Source of the DNA: Marivivens donghaensis
GTDB lineage: Bacteria; Pseudomonadota; Alphaproteobacteria; Rhodobacterales; Rhodobacteraceae
DNA: 64,000 nucleotides
NCBI RefSeq assembly: GCF_011806565.1
Contig: NZ_JAATOP010000003.1
Location: 62,001-126,000, forward strand
Direction: 5' to 3'
Both the position numbers and the translations under genes were made by a program. The notes beneath the pieces were generated by a model. It did not search any database. It saw only the letters and a list, made by a program, of their open reading frames with translations, and was not told where the DNA came from. Position 1 is the first letter of the stretch. Every line of letters begins with the position of its first letter. Shown one piece after another: positions 24,118-33,093 of this stretch.

Positions 24118-24206
24118 GTCGGTCCTCCCCCTTACCTGATACGGCGGGTCTCCACCCGCTTTCCCAATCCGAATCGCATCTCCTCAAACGCGTCTCATTC
24201 GGTTAG

Positions 24207-24228
24207 GTTATAAAAAACGTTGTATAAC
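24207..24228. promoter_or_regulatory. Inverted-repeat operator for the divergent LacI regulator
   Basis: The arms GTTATAnAA and TTnTATAAC enclose four bases with an off-centre AACGTT. This 22-bp imperfect palindrome lies between the divergent ABC importer and lacI genes. It is the size and position expected for a LacI-family operator. Confidence 0.55.
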
Positions 24229-24241
24229 TAATAATTATTAG
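24228..24241. promoter_or_regulatory. Perfect 14-bp AT-rich palindrome next to the LacI operator
   Basis: CTAATAATTATTAG is its own reverse complement. It shares its first base with the operator at 24207-24228. It may be a second regulator-binding site or part of an extended operator. No function is assigned. Confidence 0.45.
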
Positions 24242-24317
24242 CGTCAACCTTTGGTTTAGCTTGGCGGAGGGGGCTGGGGGTGATAAACCGCGCGGACACT
24301 TACGAAAAGGAAGCGGT

Positions 24318-25316
24318 TTGTCGAAAAAGCCGACCATGTCCCAGATCGCAGCGTTGTGCGACGTTTCGCAGGCGACCGTGTCGCTCGTCCTAAACAACGC
24401 GTCCGGCACCCGCATTTCGCCCGACACCCGCGAGCGCGTGCTGAAGGTGGCCGAAGAGGTCGGTTATGCGAAGTCCGCTGCCAAGAACCGCAAGCCGCCC
24501 GTTGTTGCGCTTGTCATGGATGACGTGACCGCGACTCCGATGGCCCCTGGTTTGATCGAAGGCGTCATGAGCGCGGCGGAGGAACGTGGTTACCTCGGCA
24601 TGATGGCGATGCCGGGGCGGGACGGGCTGGAGCAACTGCTCGCCACCGTCAGCAAATCGCGCCTCGCCGGTGTGATCTATGGCCGCCTGATCACCCAGCC
24701 CGCAACGCTGCCCGAAATTCTGAACGACATTCCCACGGTCATGCTGAACTGCTGGGCCGAAGGGGAAAGCGTGCCGAGCGTGCTGCCTTCTGACATGGCG
24801 GGCGCGATGCGGGCCACGCTCGCACTGATCGAGGCAGGGCACAGCCGCATTGCCTGCGTCGGCGGTGAGAGCACGATCATGGCCGCGCGCGAACGCCGCA
24901 AGGGTTACCGCACCGCGCTCGCGACCAAGGACATTCCCGTCGATCCCGTGCTGATCCGCGGCGGCGCCTATTCGATTGCGGGCGGCTTTGCTGCGATGAA
25001 CGATCTGCTGGCGCTGGATAACCCGCCGACCGCCGTGTTCTGCTACACTGACCGCACTGCGCTGGGCGTCTATCAGGCGTGCACGCGGCACGGGCTGCGC
25101 ATTCCCGAGGATATCTCTGTCATCGGGTTCGATAACGAAAGCTACTCTGCCTCGATGGTGCCGCCACTCACCACGATGGAGCTGCCCCATTCCGACATGG
25201 GCGAGCAGGCCGTCGCCATGCTGGCCGAGCTGACCGGCGGGGGCGGGGCGCATCTTCAGCAGAAGATCGAATGCCCCATGGTGGAGCGCAAATCTGTCGC
25301 CCCGCCGTCCCACTAA
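24318..25316 (+). CDS. LacI-family transcriptional regulator 1
   Basis: A 332-residue repressor-type protein. The N-terminal HTH is PTMSQIAALCDVSQATVSLVL with NNASGTRIS as hinge start. The periplasmic-binding-protein-like effector domain runs from about 60 to the end (PEDISVIGFDNESYSASM near the C-terminus). I choose the TTG at 24318, with AAGGAAG just upstream. An earlier TTG at 24261 would add 19 unusual residues before the HTH. It is divergent from the sugar importer and convergent, with a 4-nt overlap, with the sulfatase gene. It likely controls the importer and GH2 genes. Confidence 0.88.
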   Translation: MSKKPTMSQIAALCDVSQATVSLVLNNASGTRISPDTRERVLKVAEEVGYAKSAAKNRKPPVVALVMDDVTATPMAPGLIEGVMSAAEERGYLGMMAMPGRDGLEQLLATVSKSRLAGVIYGRLITQPATLPEILNDIPTVMLNCWAEGESVPSVLPSDMAGAMRATLALIEAGHSRIACVGGESTIMAARERRKGYRTALATKDIPVDPVLIRGGAYSIAGGFAAMNDLLALDNPPTAVFCYTDRTALGVYQACTRHGLRIPEDISVIGFDNESYSASMVPPLTTMELPHSDMGEQAVAMLAELTGGGGAHLQQKIECPMVERKSVAPPSH

Positions 25317-26746
25317 ACGGGCACGGCAGGTCCGAAGTCCGCCGTCGCCGACCGCACGATACAGCGGTTGTCGTCGGCAAAGTGCGCCTCGTAGTAGCGC
25401 GACGCCTCGAAGGTATCGTTGATGCGGGCCATTTCGGTCTTCATCCACGTTTTCAGGCGCTCTTTGTCCGCCGCGAAGGACGGATCTTCCGCAAGATTCG
25501 TCTGCTCGAACGGGTCGTTGTTGCGGTCGAATAGCACCTCCGCCCCGTCCACGCGGTAACGGGCGTAGGTGAAGCGGCTGTCCCGCACCGCCCGCCATTC
25601 GTGGCCGTCCTCCCATATCGCGGTCGCGCCGCAGCCCATCAGCAGGGACATCTCCGGCGCGCCATCCGCGCCTTTCAGGAAAGGCGCGAGGTTCTGCCCT
25701 TCGACATCCGCAGGCACGTCGATCCCGAGCAGCCCGCAGATGGTCGGCAGTACGTCCACCGCACCGGCGGCGAAATCGTGGGCGGCGGGCTCCAACCCCG
25801 CAGGCCAGCGGATAAAGAACGGCACGTGTGCGGCTTCCTCGTAGAAGATCAGCTTGGCCCGCCGTCCGTGCGCGCCGAACATTTCCCCATGGTCGGAGGT
25901 GAAAACGACGATGGTGTTGTCCGCTTCGCCCGATGCCTCCAGCGCGTCGATCAGGCGCCCGAACTCCGCATCCAAGGCCGCGATCTGCGCGAAATACCCG
26001 CGCCGCCAGTTCTCCAGATCCTCCCGCTCACCCGGTTTGAAGCGGGCCCAGTTGTCGCTGTAGGGATCGTCATCGGCGGCGTAGTTCGGCGGGTTCGGCA
26101 TGGGGGTGTTCTTGAACATTTCCCAGTATTTCTGCGGGACGTGGTCCGGCCCCCACGGATCGTGCGGCGGGCCATAGGACAGCACAATCGCAAACGGATC
26201 GTCCGCGTCGGCGTAGCGGTTGATCGCGTCGATGGCAAAGTCGGTCTGATGCGTGGCTTCGAAGTCCGGATAGTAGATCTTCTCGGGCGTTTCTTCGTGG
26301 TAGTAGGCCGAGGGCGAGTAGTTTTCGTGGTTGAAATTATACGCCTTCCATTCCCCATCGAAGCCCAGCCTATGCGGGCCGCGCGGCACGAAGGAATTCA
26401 CTGGATCGAAATGATTGCCGAACTCGTTCGCGAAGAGGTGCCATTTGCCGATGTAGCTGGTCACATAGCCCGCGCTGGTCAGCAGATGGCCGAGGCAGGT
26501 CTGGTTCGGGTGGATGCGCAACTCATTTATGACCATCCCGTGTGAGGTCGTGTGTTTGCCCGTCATCAGCGAGGCGCGATAGGCGGTGCAGACGGGCGTG
26601 TTGGACACGAACTGCCGCAGATGGGCGGCGTTGGCGGCGAAGCGGTCGATGTTCGGCGTGTGCGACTTGGCGTTGCCCGTACATCCCAGCGCGTCATAGC
26701 GCAGTTGGTCCGCAAACACGTAAATCAGGTTCGGTCGCTTGCTCAT
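25313..26746 (-). CDS. Sulfatase (Cys-type), cytoplasmic
   Basis: A 477-residue alkaline-phosphatase-superfamily sulfatase. C53-T-A55-Y-R57 in TPVCTAYRASLMTGK is the CxAxR site converted to formylglycine. Metal-site residues include D13 (FADQ) and the later TSDHGEMFGAHG. It has no signal peptide, unusual among polysaccharide sulfatases, so it should act on imported substrate. The ATG at 26746 follows GGAGGGGTG. A formylglycine-generating enzyme is not in the window. It is divergent from the second lacI gene, with two operator-like repeats between them. Confidence 0.88.
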   Translation of the reverse strand: MSKRPNLIYVFADQLRYDALGCTGNAKSHTPNIDRFAANAAHLRQFVSNTPVCTAYRASLMTGKHTTSHGMVINELRIHPNQTCLGHLLTSAGYVTSYIGKWHLFANEFGNHFDPVNSFVPRGPHRLGFDGEWKAYNFNHENYSPSAYYHEETPEKIYYPDFEATHQTDFAIDAINRYADADDPFAIVLSYGPPHDPWGPDHVPQKYWEMFKNTPMPNPPNYAADDDPYSDNWARFKPGEREDLENWRRGYFAQIAALDAEFGRLIDALEASGEADNTIVVFTSDHGEMFGAHGRRAKLIFYEEAAHVPFFIRWPAGLEPAAHDFAAGAVDVLPTICGLLGIDVPADVEGQNLAPFLKGADGAPEMSLLMGCGATAIWEDGHEWRAVRDSRFTYARYRVDGAEVLFDRNNDPFEQTNLAEDPSFAADKERLKTWMKTEMARINDTFEASRYYEAHFADDNRCIVRSATADFGPAVPV

Positions 26747-26765
26747 CACCCCTCCAATCATCAAT

Positions 26766-26814
26766 TTGCAACGTTGAAAATGAAGTTTTCATATTATTGC
26801 AACGTTGAAAATGA
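26766..26814. promoter_or_regulatory. Tandem LacI-type operators between sulfatase and lacI genes
   Basis: The 18-bp sequence TTGCAACGTTGAAAATGA occurs at 26766-26783 and again, identical, at 26797-26814. Each copy contains the palindromic core CAACGTTG, typical of LacI-family sites. The copies are 31 bp apart, close to three helical turns, so two dimers could bind on one face. They lie between the sulfatase start (26746) and the lacI start (26849). Confidence 0.75.
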
Positions 26815-26848
26815 TTCTTTATCTTCGGGCGAAGGCATGGAGGTTCGG

Positions 26849-27835
26849 ATGACCAGACGGGCGACTTTGATGGACATTGCAAAGGACTGCGGCGTGTCCG
26901 TGCGCAGCGTGTCGAATGTGGTGAACGACCAGCCACATGTGTCCAAGGCGCTCAAGGACAAGGTGCTCGCCTCGTGCCGCAAGCTTGGCTACCAGCCCAA
27001 TATCGCCGCGCGAAACCTGCGTTCTGGGCGGAGCGGGATGATCGGTCTGATCGTCCCCGACGTTGGCCACCCGTACTTTGCCGCGCTCGCTCGTGCGGTC
27101 ATCGACGCGGCGCGGGACGAGGGGCTGGGCGTGCTTGTCGACCACAGCGGCGGGACGCGGGAGGGGGAGGCGGCGGCACTGATGCGGGCGAATTTCCAAG
27201 GGCAGTTCGACGGGGTCATCATTTCTCCGGTTGCGACGCGGCCGGAAGAGATCGCGGAGCAGATGTCGACCAAATGCGTGTTCCTTGGGGCCTATGCGGA
27301 TCAGGACGGGCTGCCCCATGTGGGCATCGACAACCGCGCGGCGGCCGAGGCTGCGACCCGTCATTTGATCGAAGGCGGAGCCACTCGCATCGCTGCCGTT
27401 GGACTGCGGGATCGCGACAGCATGGCTGACCTGCGCCTTGCTGGTTATCGCGCTGCGCTCGAAGGGGTGGGGCTGAGCGTCACGGACGATTTGCTGTTCA
27501 CCGTGAGCGGCCCCGACCGCGCTGCGGGCGCTCAGGCGGCCTCTGCCATTGCCGGAATGCGCAGGCGGCCCGACGCGGTGTTCTGTTTTACGGACCTTCT
27601 GGCGCTCGGGTTGATGCAGGGACTTCAAGCGCTCGGGCTGCGCGTCCCGCAGGACGTTGCCGTCATGGGTTTCGATGATCTGGAGGAGGGCGCATACGCC
27701 ACGCCTTCGCTCTCCAGCGTGGCTTTGGATCGCGAAGAGTTGGCGCGCGAGGCCGTGCGGATGCTGTCGGGCGAGGCAACGCGGCAAGTGTTGCCGCATC
27801 AGGTTCTTGAACGCGGGTCGACCCGATCAGGATGA
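26849..27835 (+). CDS. LacI-family transcriptional regulator 2
   Basis: A 328-residue regulator. HTH is ATLMDIAKDCGVSVRSVSNVVN with hinge PNIAARNLRSGRSGMIG, and the effector-binding domain follows to the end. The ATG at 26849 has GGAGG 5 nt upstream. It sits directly downstream of its presumed operators (26766-26814) and is divergent from the sulfatase gene. It overlaps the end of the MFS gene by 9 nt, convergent. Probably autoregulatory and controlling the sulfatase. Confidence 0.9.
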   Translation: MTRRATLMDIAKDCGVSVRSVSNVVNDQPHVSKALKDKVLASCRKLGYQPNIAARNLRSGRSGMIGLIVPDVGHPYFAALARAVIDAARDEGLGVLVDHSGGTREGEAAALMRANFQGQFDGVIISPVATRPEEIAEQMSTKCVFLGAYADQDGLPHVGIDNRAAAEAATRHLIEGGATRIAAVGLRDRDSMADLRLAGYRAALEGVGLSVTDDLLFTVSGPDRAAGAQAASAIAGMRRRPDAVFCFTDLLALGLMQGLQALGLRVPQDVAVMGFDDLEEGAYATPSLSSVALDREELAREAVRMLSGEATRQVLPHQVLERGSTRSG

Positions 27836-28966
27836 TTTGCGCGTCGTGATGTGCGCGGTCAGCGGGATCACGGCCATCAGCGCGGCGACAAGCCAGAACG
27901 CGGTCGGCAGGCTGTATGCCTCGGCCACGTAGCCGATCGCTGCCGGTCCCAGCAGAATGCCAGCGTAGCCCACGGTCGTGACAGCTGCGATCGCCATACC
28001 GCCCGGCATGATGGTCTGGCGACCTGCGGCGCTGAAGATGACGGGCACGATGTTCGCCGCTCCCAGACCGATCAGCGCAAAGCCCAGCATGGCGAAGGGC
28101 AGGCTGTCGGTCGTCAGCAGTACGGCAAAGCCCAGAACCGCGAGGATGCCGCCGATCAGCAGGACCTTGAACGAGCCGAGAGCGGCGATGATGCGGTCGC
28201 CCGTAAAGCGCCCGATCGACATCGTCACCGAAAACGCCATGTAGCCATAGCCGCCCTGCGCCGGAACGATCATGTTCTGGTCGAGCAGCAGCAGCGCACC
28301 CCAGTCGAGCAGCGCACCTTCGGCCATGAATGCAATCGCGGCGAGCAGGGCGAACAGCAGCACGATGCCCTTGGGCAGAACGAACGCGGGGGCTTCGCCG
28401 CCCTCGACGGACAGGAACTTGGGCATCGCGAAGATGATGAGGCCAATCGCGATCACGGCAGCGGTCGCGGCGGCGAGGAACGGGCTGAACCCTTGGGTCA
28501 GCAGGAAGCTGGTGAACGCCGCACCAGTGAGGCCGCCGACACTGAACATCCCGTGGAAGCCTGACATCAGCGTGCCTGCGTGTCCCTTTTCGACCTCGAC
28601 CGCGTGGACGTTGATCGACACGTCGAGTGTGCCCAGCGATGCGCCCACAAGCAGCAGGCCCGCACCCAGAACCAGCGGATCATGCGCCAGCATCAGCAGC
28701 GGCAGCGCGATGGAGATGCCGAACGCGCCCGCGAGGATCATCGGTTTCGCGCCCGTGCGGCTGCTGACCACGCCGGTAATCGGCATCGCGATCATCGACC
28801 CGATCCCGAGGCACAGCAGGAGCTGACCCAGCTGGCGGTCGTCGGAGCCGGTGAACTCTTTGGCGTAGGGCACAAGCGGGGCCCAGACGGCCATCATGAA
28901 GCCGGCGACAAAGAAACCGATGCGGGTGGCGAGGCGTGTCGCGGGGGTCGAGGTGGCGCGGGGCAT
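27827..28966 (-). CDS. MFS transporter, YbjJ-like
   Basis: A 379-residue major facilitator protein with twelve predicted helices. The N-terminal half includes GVVSSRTGAKPMIL, the loop 2-3 region, and the pattern SINVHAVEVEKGHAGTLMSGFHGMFSVGG seen in the YbjJ-like group. Substrate unknown. It lies at the right border of the sugar locus and could move a product of it, though it may be unrelated. Confidence 0.85.
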   Translation of the reverse strand: MPRATSTPATRLATRIGFFVAGFMMAVWAPLVPYAKEFTGSDDRQLGQLLLCLGIGSMIAMPITGVVSSRTGAKPMILAGAFGISIALPLLMLAHDPLVLGAGLLLVGASLGTLDVSINVHAVEVEKGHAGTLMSGFHGMFSVGGLTGAAFTSFLLTQGFSPFLAAATAAVIAIGLIIFAMPKFLSVEGGEAPAFVLPKGIVLLFALLAAIAFMAEGALLDWGALLLLDQNMIVPAQGGYGYMAFSVTMSIGRFTGDRIIAALGSFKVLLIGGILAVLGFAVLLTTDSLPFAMLGFALIGLGAANIVPVIFSAAGRQTIMPGGMAIAAVTTVGYAGILLGPAAIGYVAEAYSLPTAFWLVAALMAVIPLTAHITTRKSS

Positions 28967-29158
28967 GGAAAACAGACTTCTTCAAAGAACTGGGGGAAAT
29001 ATCTCGCGCAGATGAACACGGGCGCTTGGTAAAGCAAAGGGTATTTCCCTCCACCGATGAGAGATGCGCCCCTGCATCGCGATGCGGCAGTGCAGCGAAA
29101 GGCTTGCAAATTGCCGTGTCCGCACCACAGGTTAAGAAAAGCCGCAAAGGAGATCGCC

Positions 29159-30121
29159 ATGAAGACCGCACTCGCTCCCTACGTTCGCATTCTTGGCCGC
29201 GGGGCCAACCTCAGCCGCTCGATGACGCTGGAAGAAGCGCAGGAAGCGATGGAGATCGTTCTGCGCGGGGAAGCTGCGCCCGAGGCGATCGGCGCGATGC
29301 TGATGCTCATGCGGATGAAGGGCGAAACGGCCGAGGAGATCGCGGGCTTTGTCCGCGCCGCGCGGACCGTCGCGCCTGCCGTCGGTTTCGCCGCGCTGGA
29401 TTGGCCGAGCTATGCGGCAGGGCGCACGCGCGGTCTGCCGTGGTTCTTGCTGTCGGCCAAGCTCGTCGCCTCGGCGGGGCATCCTGTGCTGATGCACGGT
29501 TGGAACAGCCACCAGAACCCTGTTGCCTCGGTCCGCGATGCGCTGCCGAAAATCGGCATCCCGACTCTGCAAAGCCGCAACTTCGGAGAGCTTGACGGCA
29601 ATATCGGATACCTCCCGCTGGAGGTATTTTCGCCCGAATTGTTCGACCTTCTGCGCCTGCGCGATGTGTTCAACCTGCGCTCCTGCGTGAACACGGTGCT
29701 GCGCGTCCTCAACCCTGCCTCTGCTCGCGCGTCGGTGCAGGGCGTGTTCCACCCGCCTTATCGAGAGCTGCAACAGGATGCGGGGCGTATTCTGGGGCAG
29801 GAGGCAATGACCGTGCTCAAGGGCGGCGGCGGCGAATTCGAACGTCATCCCGCGAAGGAGGCCGCGCTGTTCGGTCTGCGCGGCGGCGAAGCGTGGGAAG
29901 GCAAAGCCCCTGCGCTGGTGGACGAACATGTGCGCCTCGCCGAGGGGGCGGAGACCGCAGATCCGGCGGCTCTGGCTGGTCTGTGGGCGGGGGAATACGA
30001 GGACCCGTTCGCGCTGTCCATCGTGCTGGGAACCGCCGAAATCGCATTCCAGACGCTCGGCGCGGATGTGAATGTCGGTGACCTCTGGGCCGCGCGGGAC
30101 CGCAATATCACGCCCCTCTGA
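29159..30121 (+). CDS. TrpD2-like glycosyl/phosphoribosyltransferase-family protein
   Basis: A 320-residue protein of the anthranilate phosphoribosyltransferase superfamily. The N-terminal helical domain (SMTLEEAQEAMEIVLRGEA, MLMLMRMKGETAEE) is typical. The C-terminal alpha/beta domain lacks the standard PRPP loop of TrpD, as in the YbiB/TrpD2 group, which binds nucleic acid in the E. coli example. The ATG at 29159 follows AAAGGAGA. There is no trp neighbour, so it is not the tryptophan enzyme. Annotated elsewhere as a glycosyl transferase family protein. Confidence 0.8.
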   Translation: MKTALAPYVRILGRGANLSRSMTLEEAQEAMEIVLRGEAAPEAIGAMLMLMRMKGETAEEIAGFVRAARTVAPAVGFAALDWPSYAAGRTRGLPWFLLSAKLVASAGHPVLMHGWNSHQNPVASVRDALPKIGIPTLQSRNFGELDGNIGYLPLEVFSPELFDLLRLRDVFNLRSCVNTVLRVLNPASARASVQGVFHPPYRELQQDAGRILGQEAMTVLKGGGGEFERHPAKEAALFGLRGGEAWEGKAPALVDEHVRLAEGAETADPAALAGLWAGEYEDPFALSIVLGTAEIAFQTLGADVNVGDLWAARDRNITPL

Positions 30122-30319
30122 GTCCGAAAATCACGCCGCGCCTGCAAATGATTCGGTTATCCACAAGAAATTGATTCGCTGAGTCGCTTATCCCCGCGAA
30201 AGCGCTTTACAGATTCGCACCAGATGATTCACCCTAAGGTCAATGGGGGTGGACCTGACGTGCCACCGATAAGGGCAGACTTCCGCTGCCACGGATTCTG
30301 CAAGCGAGGTGAAGCCGTT

Positions 30320-30820
30320 ATGGCTCTGACGGATCATTTCTATGAAGACGACGACCATCCTATCGATGTGGTCGAGCAGCTTGCCCTGTCGCATGGCTGG
30401 CCCGCCGACCGCATGGACGAGGATCACGTCGTCATCACCGTCGAGGGCCAGTGGCGCAACTACGCTGTCACGATGGCTTGGTCGGAGCCCGACCGGATGC
30501 TCCGCCTGATCCTGACGTTCGAAATGGAGCCGCCCGCGCACCGCGAAAACGCGCTCTACGAGGCACTGAACCACGCCAATGATCGCTGCTGGAGCGGCAA
30601 TTTCACATGGTGGCCGGACCAGCGTCTGATGACCTACCGCTATGCGCTGAACCTCGCGGGCTATCAGGACGTGACCTTCGAGCAGGTCGACACGATGATG
30701 GGCGCGGCGGTTGCGGCCTGCGAACGTTTCTATCCCGCGTTCCAGCTGGTCACATGGGCCGAACGCACGCCGAGCGATGCGATGGGCGTCGCCATTTCCG
30801 AGGTTGCGGGCACCGCCTGA
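30320..30820 (+). CDS. YbjN-domain protein
   Basis: A 166-residue cytoplasmic protein consisting of one YbjN domain (VITVEGQWRNYAVTMAW, then RLILTFEMEPPAHRENALYEALNHAN). The family resembles type III secretion chaperones in fold and affects motility and stress in E. coli. Its molecular role is unclear. The ATG at 30320 follows GAGGTGA. It lies 62 bp before proC on the same strand, a pairing often seen in Rhodobacteraceae. Confidence 0.85.
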   Translation: MALTDHFYEDDDHPIDVVEQLALSHGWPADRMDEDHVVITVEGQWRNYAVTMAWSEPDRMLRLILTFEMEPPAHRENALYEALNHANDRCWSGNFTWWPDQRLMTYRYALNLAGYQDVTFEQVDTMMGAAVAACERFYPAFQLVTWAERTPSDAMGVAISEVAGTA

Positions 30821-30882
30821 CGGGCTGCTTGCGCCTTCGGAACGAGGCTCCTATCGTTCCCCCGAATGACAGGGGAATTTTC

Positions 30883-31698
30883 ATGAATATGGATGATTTG
30901 GCCCGCCGCGGGCTGGTTCTGCTCGGTTGCGGCAAGATGGGCTCCGCGATGCTGGCCGGTTGGCTGGCGTCGGGACTGCCTGCCGCGTCGGTCTGGGTGA
31001 ATGACCCGCACCCGAGCGATTGGCTGCAAGGTCAGGGCGTGAACCTGAACGCCGAACTGCCTGCCGATCCCGCTATCGTGCTCATTGCGGTGAAGCCGCA
31101 GATGATGGCCGGTGCGTTGCCGTCGCTTCAGGCGCTGGGCAATGGCGCGACCGTGTTCCTGTCGGTGGCCGCCGGTATCGGGATCGCCACTTACGAAGAG
31201 CTGCTGGGCTCGGGCACGCCGATCATCCGCGCCATGCCGAACACGCCCGCCGCAGTCGGTCGCGGCATCACGGCGATCATCGGCAACAGCAAGGTTGGCG
31301 AGGATGCGCTCGGTCTGGCCGAGGAACTGCTCTCTGCCGTGGGGCAGGTCGTGCGGCTGGAGGACGAGAGCCAGATGGACGGCGTGACTGCCGTCTCCGG
31401 CTCCGGTCCCGCCTACGTGTTCCACCTGATCGAAACGCTGGCCAAAGCCGGCGAGGCGCAGGGCCTGTCGCCCGAACTGTCGATGCAACTGGCCAAGGCG
31501 ACCGTCGCCGGTGCCGGTGTGCTGGCCGAGGAGGCAGACGACACCCCGACCCAACTGCGGATCAACGTGACCTCGCCCAACGGCACCACGCAGGCCGCGC
31601 TGGAGGTTCTGATGAACGAAGACGACGGCTTCCCGTCTCTGCTGGACCGCGCTGTCGCGGCGGCTGCCAACCGGTCGAAGGAGCTGTCCCGTGGCTGA
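30883..31698 (+). CDS. proC: Pyrroline-5-carboxylate reductase
   Basis: This NAD(P)H enzyme reduces 1-pyrroline-5-carboxylate to proline, the last step of proline synthesis. Length is 271 residues. The Rossmann motif is LLGCGKMGSAMLAGW near residues 12-26. Conserved IIRAMPNTPAAVGRG and the C-terminal signature VSGSGPAYVFHLIE ... VTSPNGTTQAALEVL are present. The ATG at 30883 follows AGGGGAA. The stop overlaps the csaA start by 8 nt, so proC, csaA and the dehydrogenase are one coupled unit. Confidence 0.93.
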   Translation: MNMDDLARRGLVLLGCGKMGSAMLAGWLASGLPAASVWVNDPHPSDWLQGQGVNLNAELPADPAIVLIAVKPQMMAGALPSLQALGNGATVFLSVAAGIGIATYEELLGSGTPIIRAMPNTPAAVGRGITAIIGNSKVGEDALGLAEELLSAVGQVVRLEDESQMDGVTAVSGSGPAYVFHLIETLAKAGEAQGLSPELSMQLAKATVAGAGVLAEEADDTPTQLRINVTSPNGTTQAALEVLMNEDDGFPSLLDRAVAAAANRSKELSRG

Positions 31699-32035
31699 TG
31701 AAACACTGGCGTTTGACGACTTCCTGAAGGTCGATATCCGTGTCGGCACCGTGGTGAAAACCGAAGAGTTCCCCGAAGCGCGCAAGCCCGCGATCAAGAT
31801 GTGGATCGACTTTGGCGGCACGATCGGAGAGCGTAAAACCTCGGCGCAGGTCACCAAACACTACACGCCTGAAAGCCTCGTCGGAAAACAGGTGATGGCC
31901 GTGGTGAATTTCGCGCCGCGCCAAATCGGCAAGTTCATGTCCGAGGTGCTGGTGCTTGGCCTGCCAGACGAAGAGGGCGGCATCGTCCTGATCGGCCCCG
32001 ACCAAGCGGTCCCCAACGGAGGGCAAATGCATTGA
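31691..32035 (+). CDS. csaA: tRNA-binding protein CsaA-like
   Basis: A 114-residue single OB-fold (TRBD) protein: FDDFLKVDIRVGTVVKTEEFP, KMWIDFGGTIGERKTSAQVTKHY, VNFAPRQIGKFMSEVLVLG. CsaA proteins are homologous to the C-terminal domain of methionyl-tRNA synthetase and have been described as secretion chaperones. It uses a GTG start inside the end of proC and ends over the TTG start of the next gene. Confidence 0.9.
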   Translation: MADETLAFDDFLKVDIRVGTVVKTEEFPEARKPAIKMWIDFGGTIGERKTSAQVTKHYTPESLVGKQVMAVVNFAPRQIGKFMSEVLVLGLPDEEGGIVLIGPDQAVPNGGQMH

Positions 32036-32985
32036 CCAAACTTCTCATCACCCGCCGCATCGCCGAGCCCGTTCTGGCGCAGGCGGAAAAGCTGTTCGAC
32101 TGCACCGTTCGCGATCAGGGCGGCCTGTCGGTCGAGGAGGCAGCAGATGCGCTGCGTCACTACGATGCCATTCTGCCGACCCTTGGCGACGAATTCACCG
32201 CCGAGGCGTTCGAACTTGCGGGAGAGCCACGCTGCAAGATCCTCGGCAATTTCGGCGTGGGCTATAACCACATCGACACCGATGCTGCCGCCAAAGTGGG
32301 CGTTGCCGTCACCAACACGCCTGACGTTCTGACCGATGCGACCGCCGATATCGGGATGACATTGCTGCTCTCCACCGCCCGCCGCGCTGGCGAGGGCGAG
32401 CGGATGGTGCGCGCGGGTCAGTGGGAAGGCTTCGGCCCCAAAGTGGGTCTTAGCACGCATGTGACGGGTAAAACCGTTGGCATCGTCGGCATGGGACGCA
32501 TCGGGCAGGCGGTGGCGCGCAAGTGTCACTACGGCTTCGATATGGACGTGATCTACTTCAACCGCAGCGCCAAAGAGGTCGGCCATCCCGCCAAGCGCAT
32601 GGATACGCTGGCCGAACTGATGGGCGCTGCCGACTTCGTGGTCGTCACTGTTCCGGGCGGCGCAGAGACGCGCAAACTGATCGACGCGGATGCGCTGGCG
32701 GCGATGAAGCCGGAGGGCATCTTCGTCAACATCTCGCGCGGCGAAGTCGTGGACGAGGCCGCGCTGATCGACGTGCTGAAGCGCGGTGCGATCACGGGCG
32801 CGGGCCTCGACGTCTACGAGAACGAGCCGCATGTTCCTGCCGACCTGATCGCGCTGGAGAATTGCGTGCTGCTGCCGCACCTCGGCTCTGCCACCACGGA
32901 AACGCGGCAGGCGATGGGGCAGATGGCGCTCGACAACATCATCGCTTGGAGCGAGGGGCGCGAGCCGCCGCAAAAGGTCAATTAA
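32032..32985 (+). CDS. D-2-hydroxyacid dehydrogenase, glyoxylate reductase type
   Basis: A 317-residue NAD(P)-dependent dehydrogenase. The nucleotide-binding motif is VGIVGMGRIGQAVARK. The catalytic triad region has Arg in NISRGEVVDEAAL, Glu in DVYENEP and His in LLPHLGSAT. The family reduces glyoxylate or hydroxypyruvate. It starts with TTG at 32032, overlapping the csaA stop, with GGAGGG upstream. A strong terminator follows. Confidence 0.88.
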   Translation: MTKLLITRRIAEPVLAQAEKLFDCTVRDQGGLSVEEAADALRHYDAILPTLGDEFTAEAFELAGEPRCKILGNFGVGYNHIDTDAAAKVGVAVTNTPDVLTDATADIGMTLLLSTARRAGEGERMVRAGQWEGFGPKVGLSTHVTGKTVGIVGMGRIGQAVARKCHYGFDMDVIYFNRSAKEVGHPAKRMDTLAELMGAADFVVVTVPGGAETRKLIDADALAAMKPEGIFVNISRGEVVDEAALIDVLKRGAITGAGLDVYENEPHVPADLIALENCVLLPHLGSATTETRQAMGQMALDNIIAWSEGREPPQKVN

Positions 32986-32988
32986 GAG

Positions 32989-33020
32989 AAACCCCCGCCG
33001 CTGATCCGGCGGGGGTTTTT
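32989..33020 (+). terminator. Rho-independent terminator after the proC-csaA-dehydrogenase unit
   Basis: CCCCCGCCG, loop CTGAT, then CGGCGGGGG followed by TTTTT, 4 nt after the dehydrogenase stop codon. Confidence 0.9.
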
Positions 33021-33093
33021 GCTAGTGATTGTGCGTATTGGAGGATTAAATAGGCAGGCTATCCATGCCCCTTGTTCATGAGTGATCCCACCT

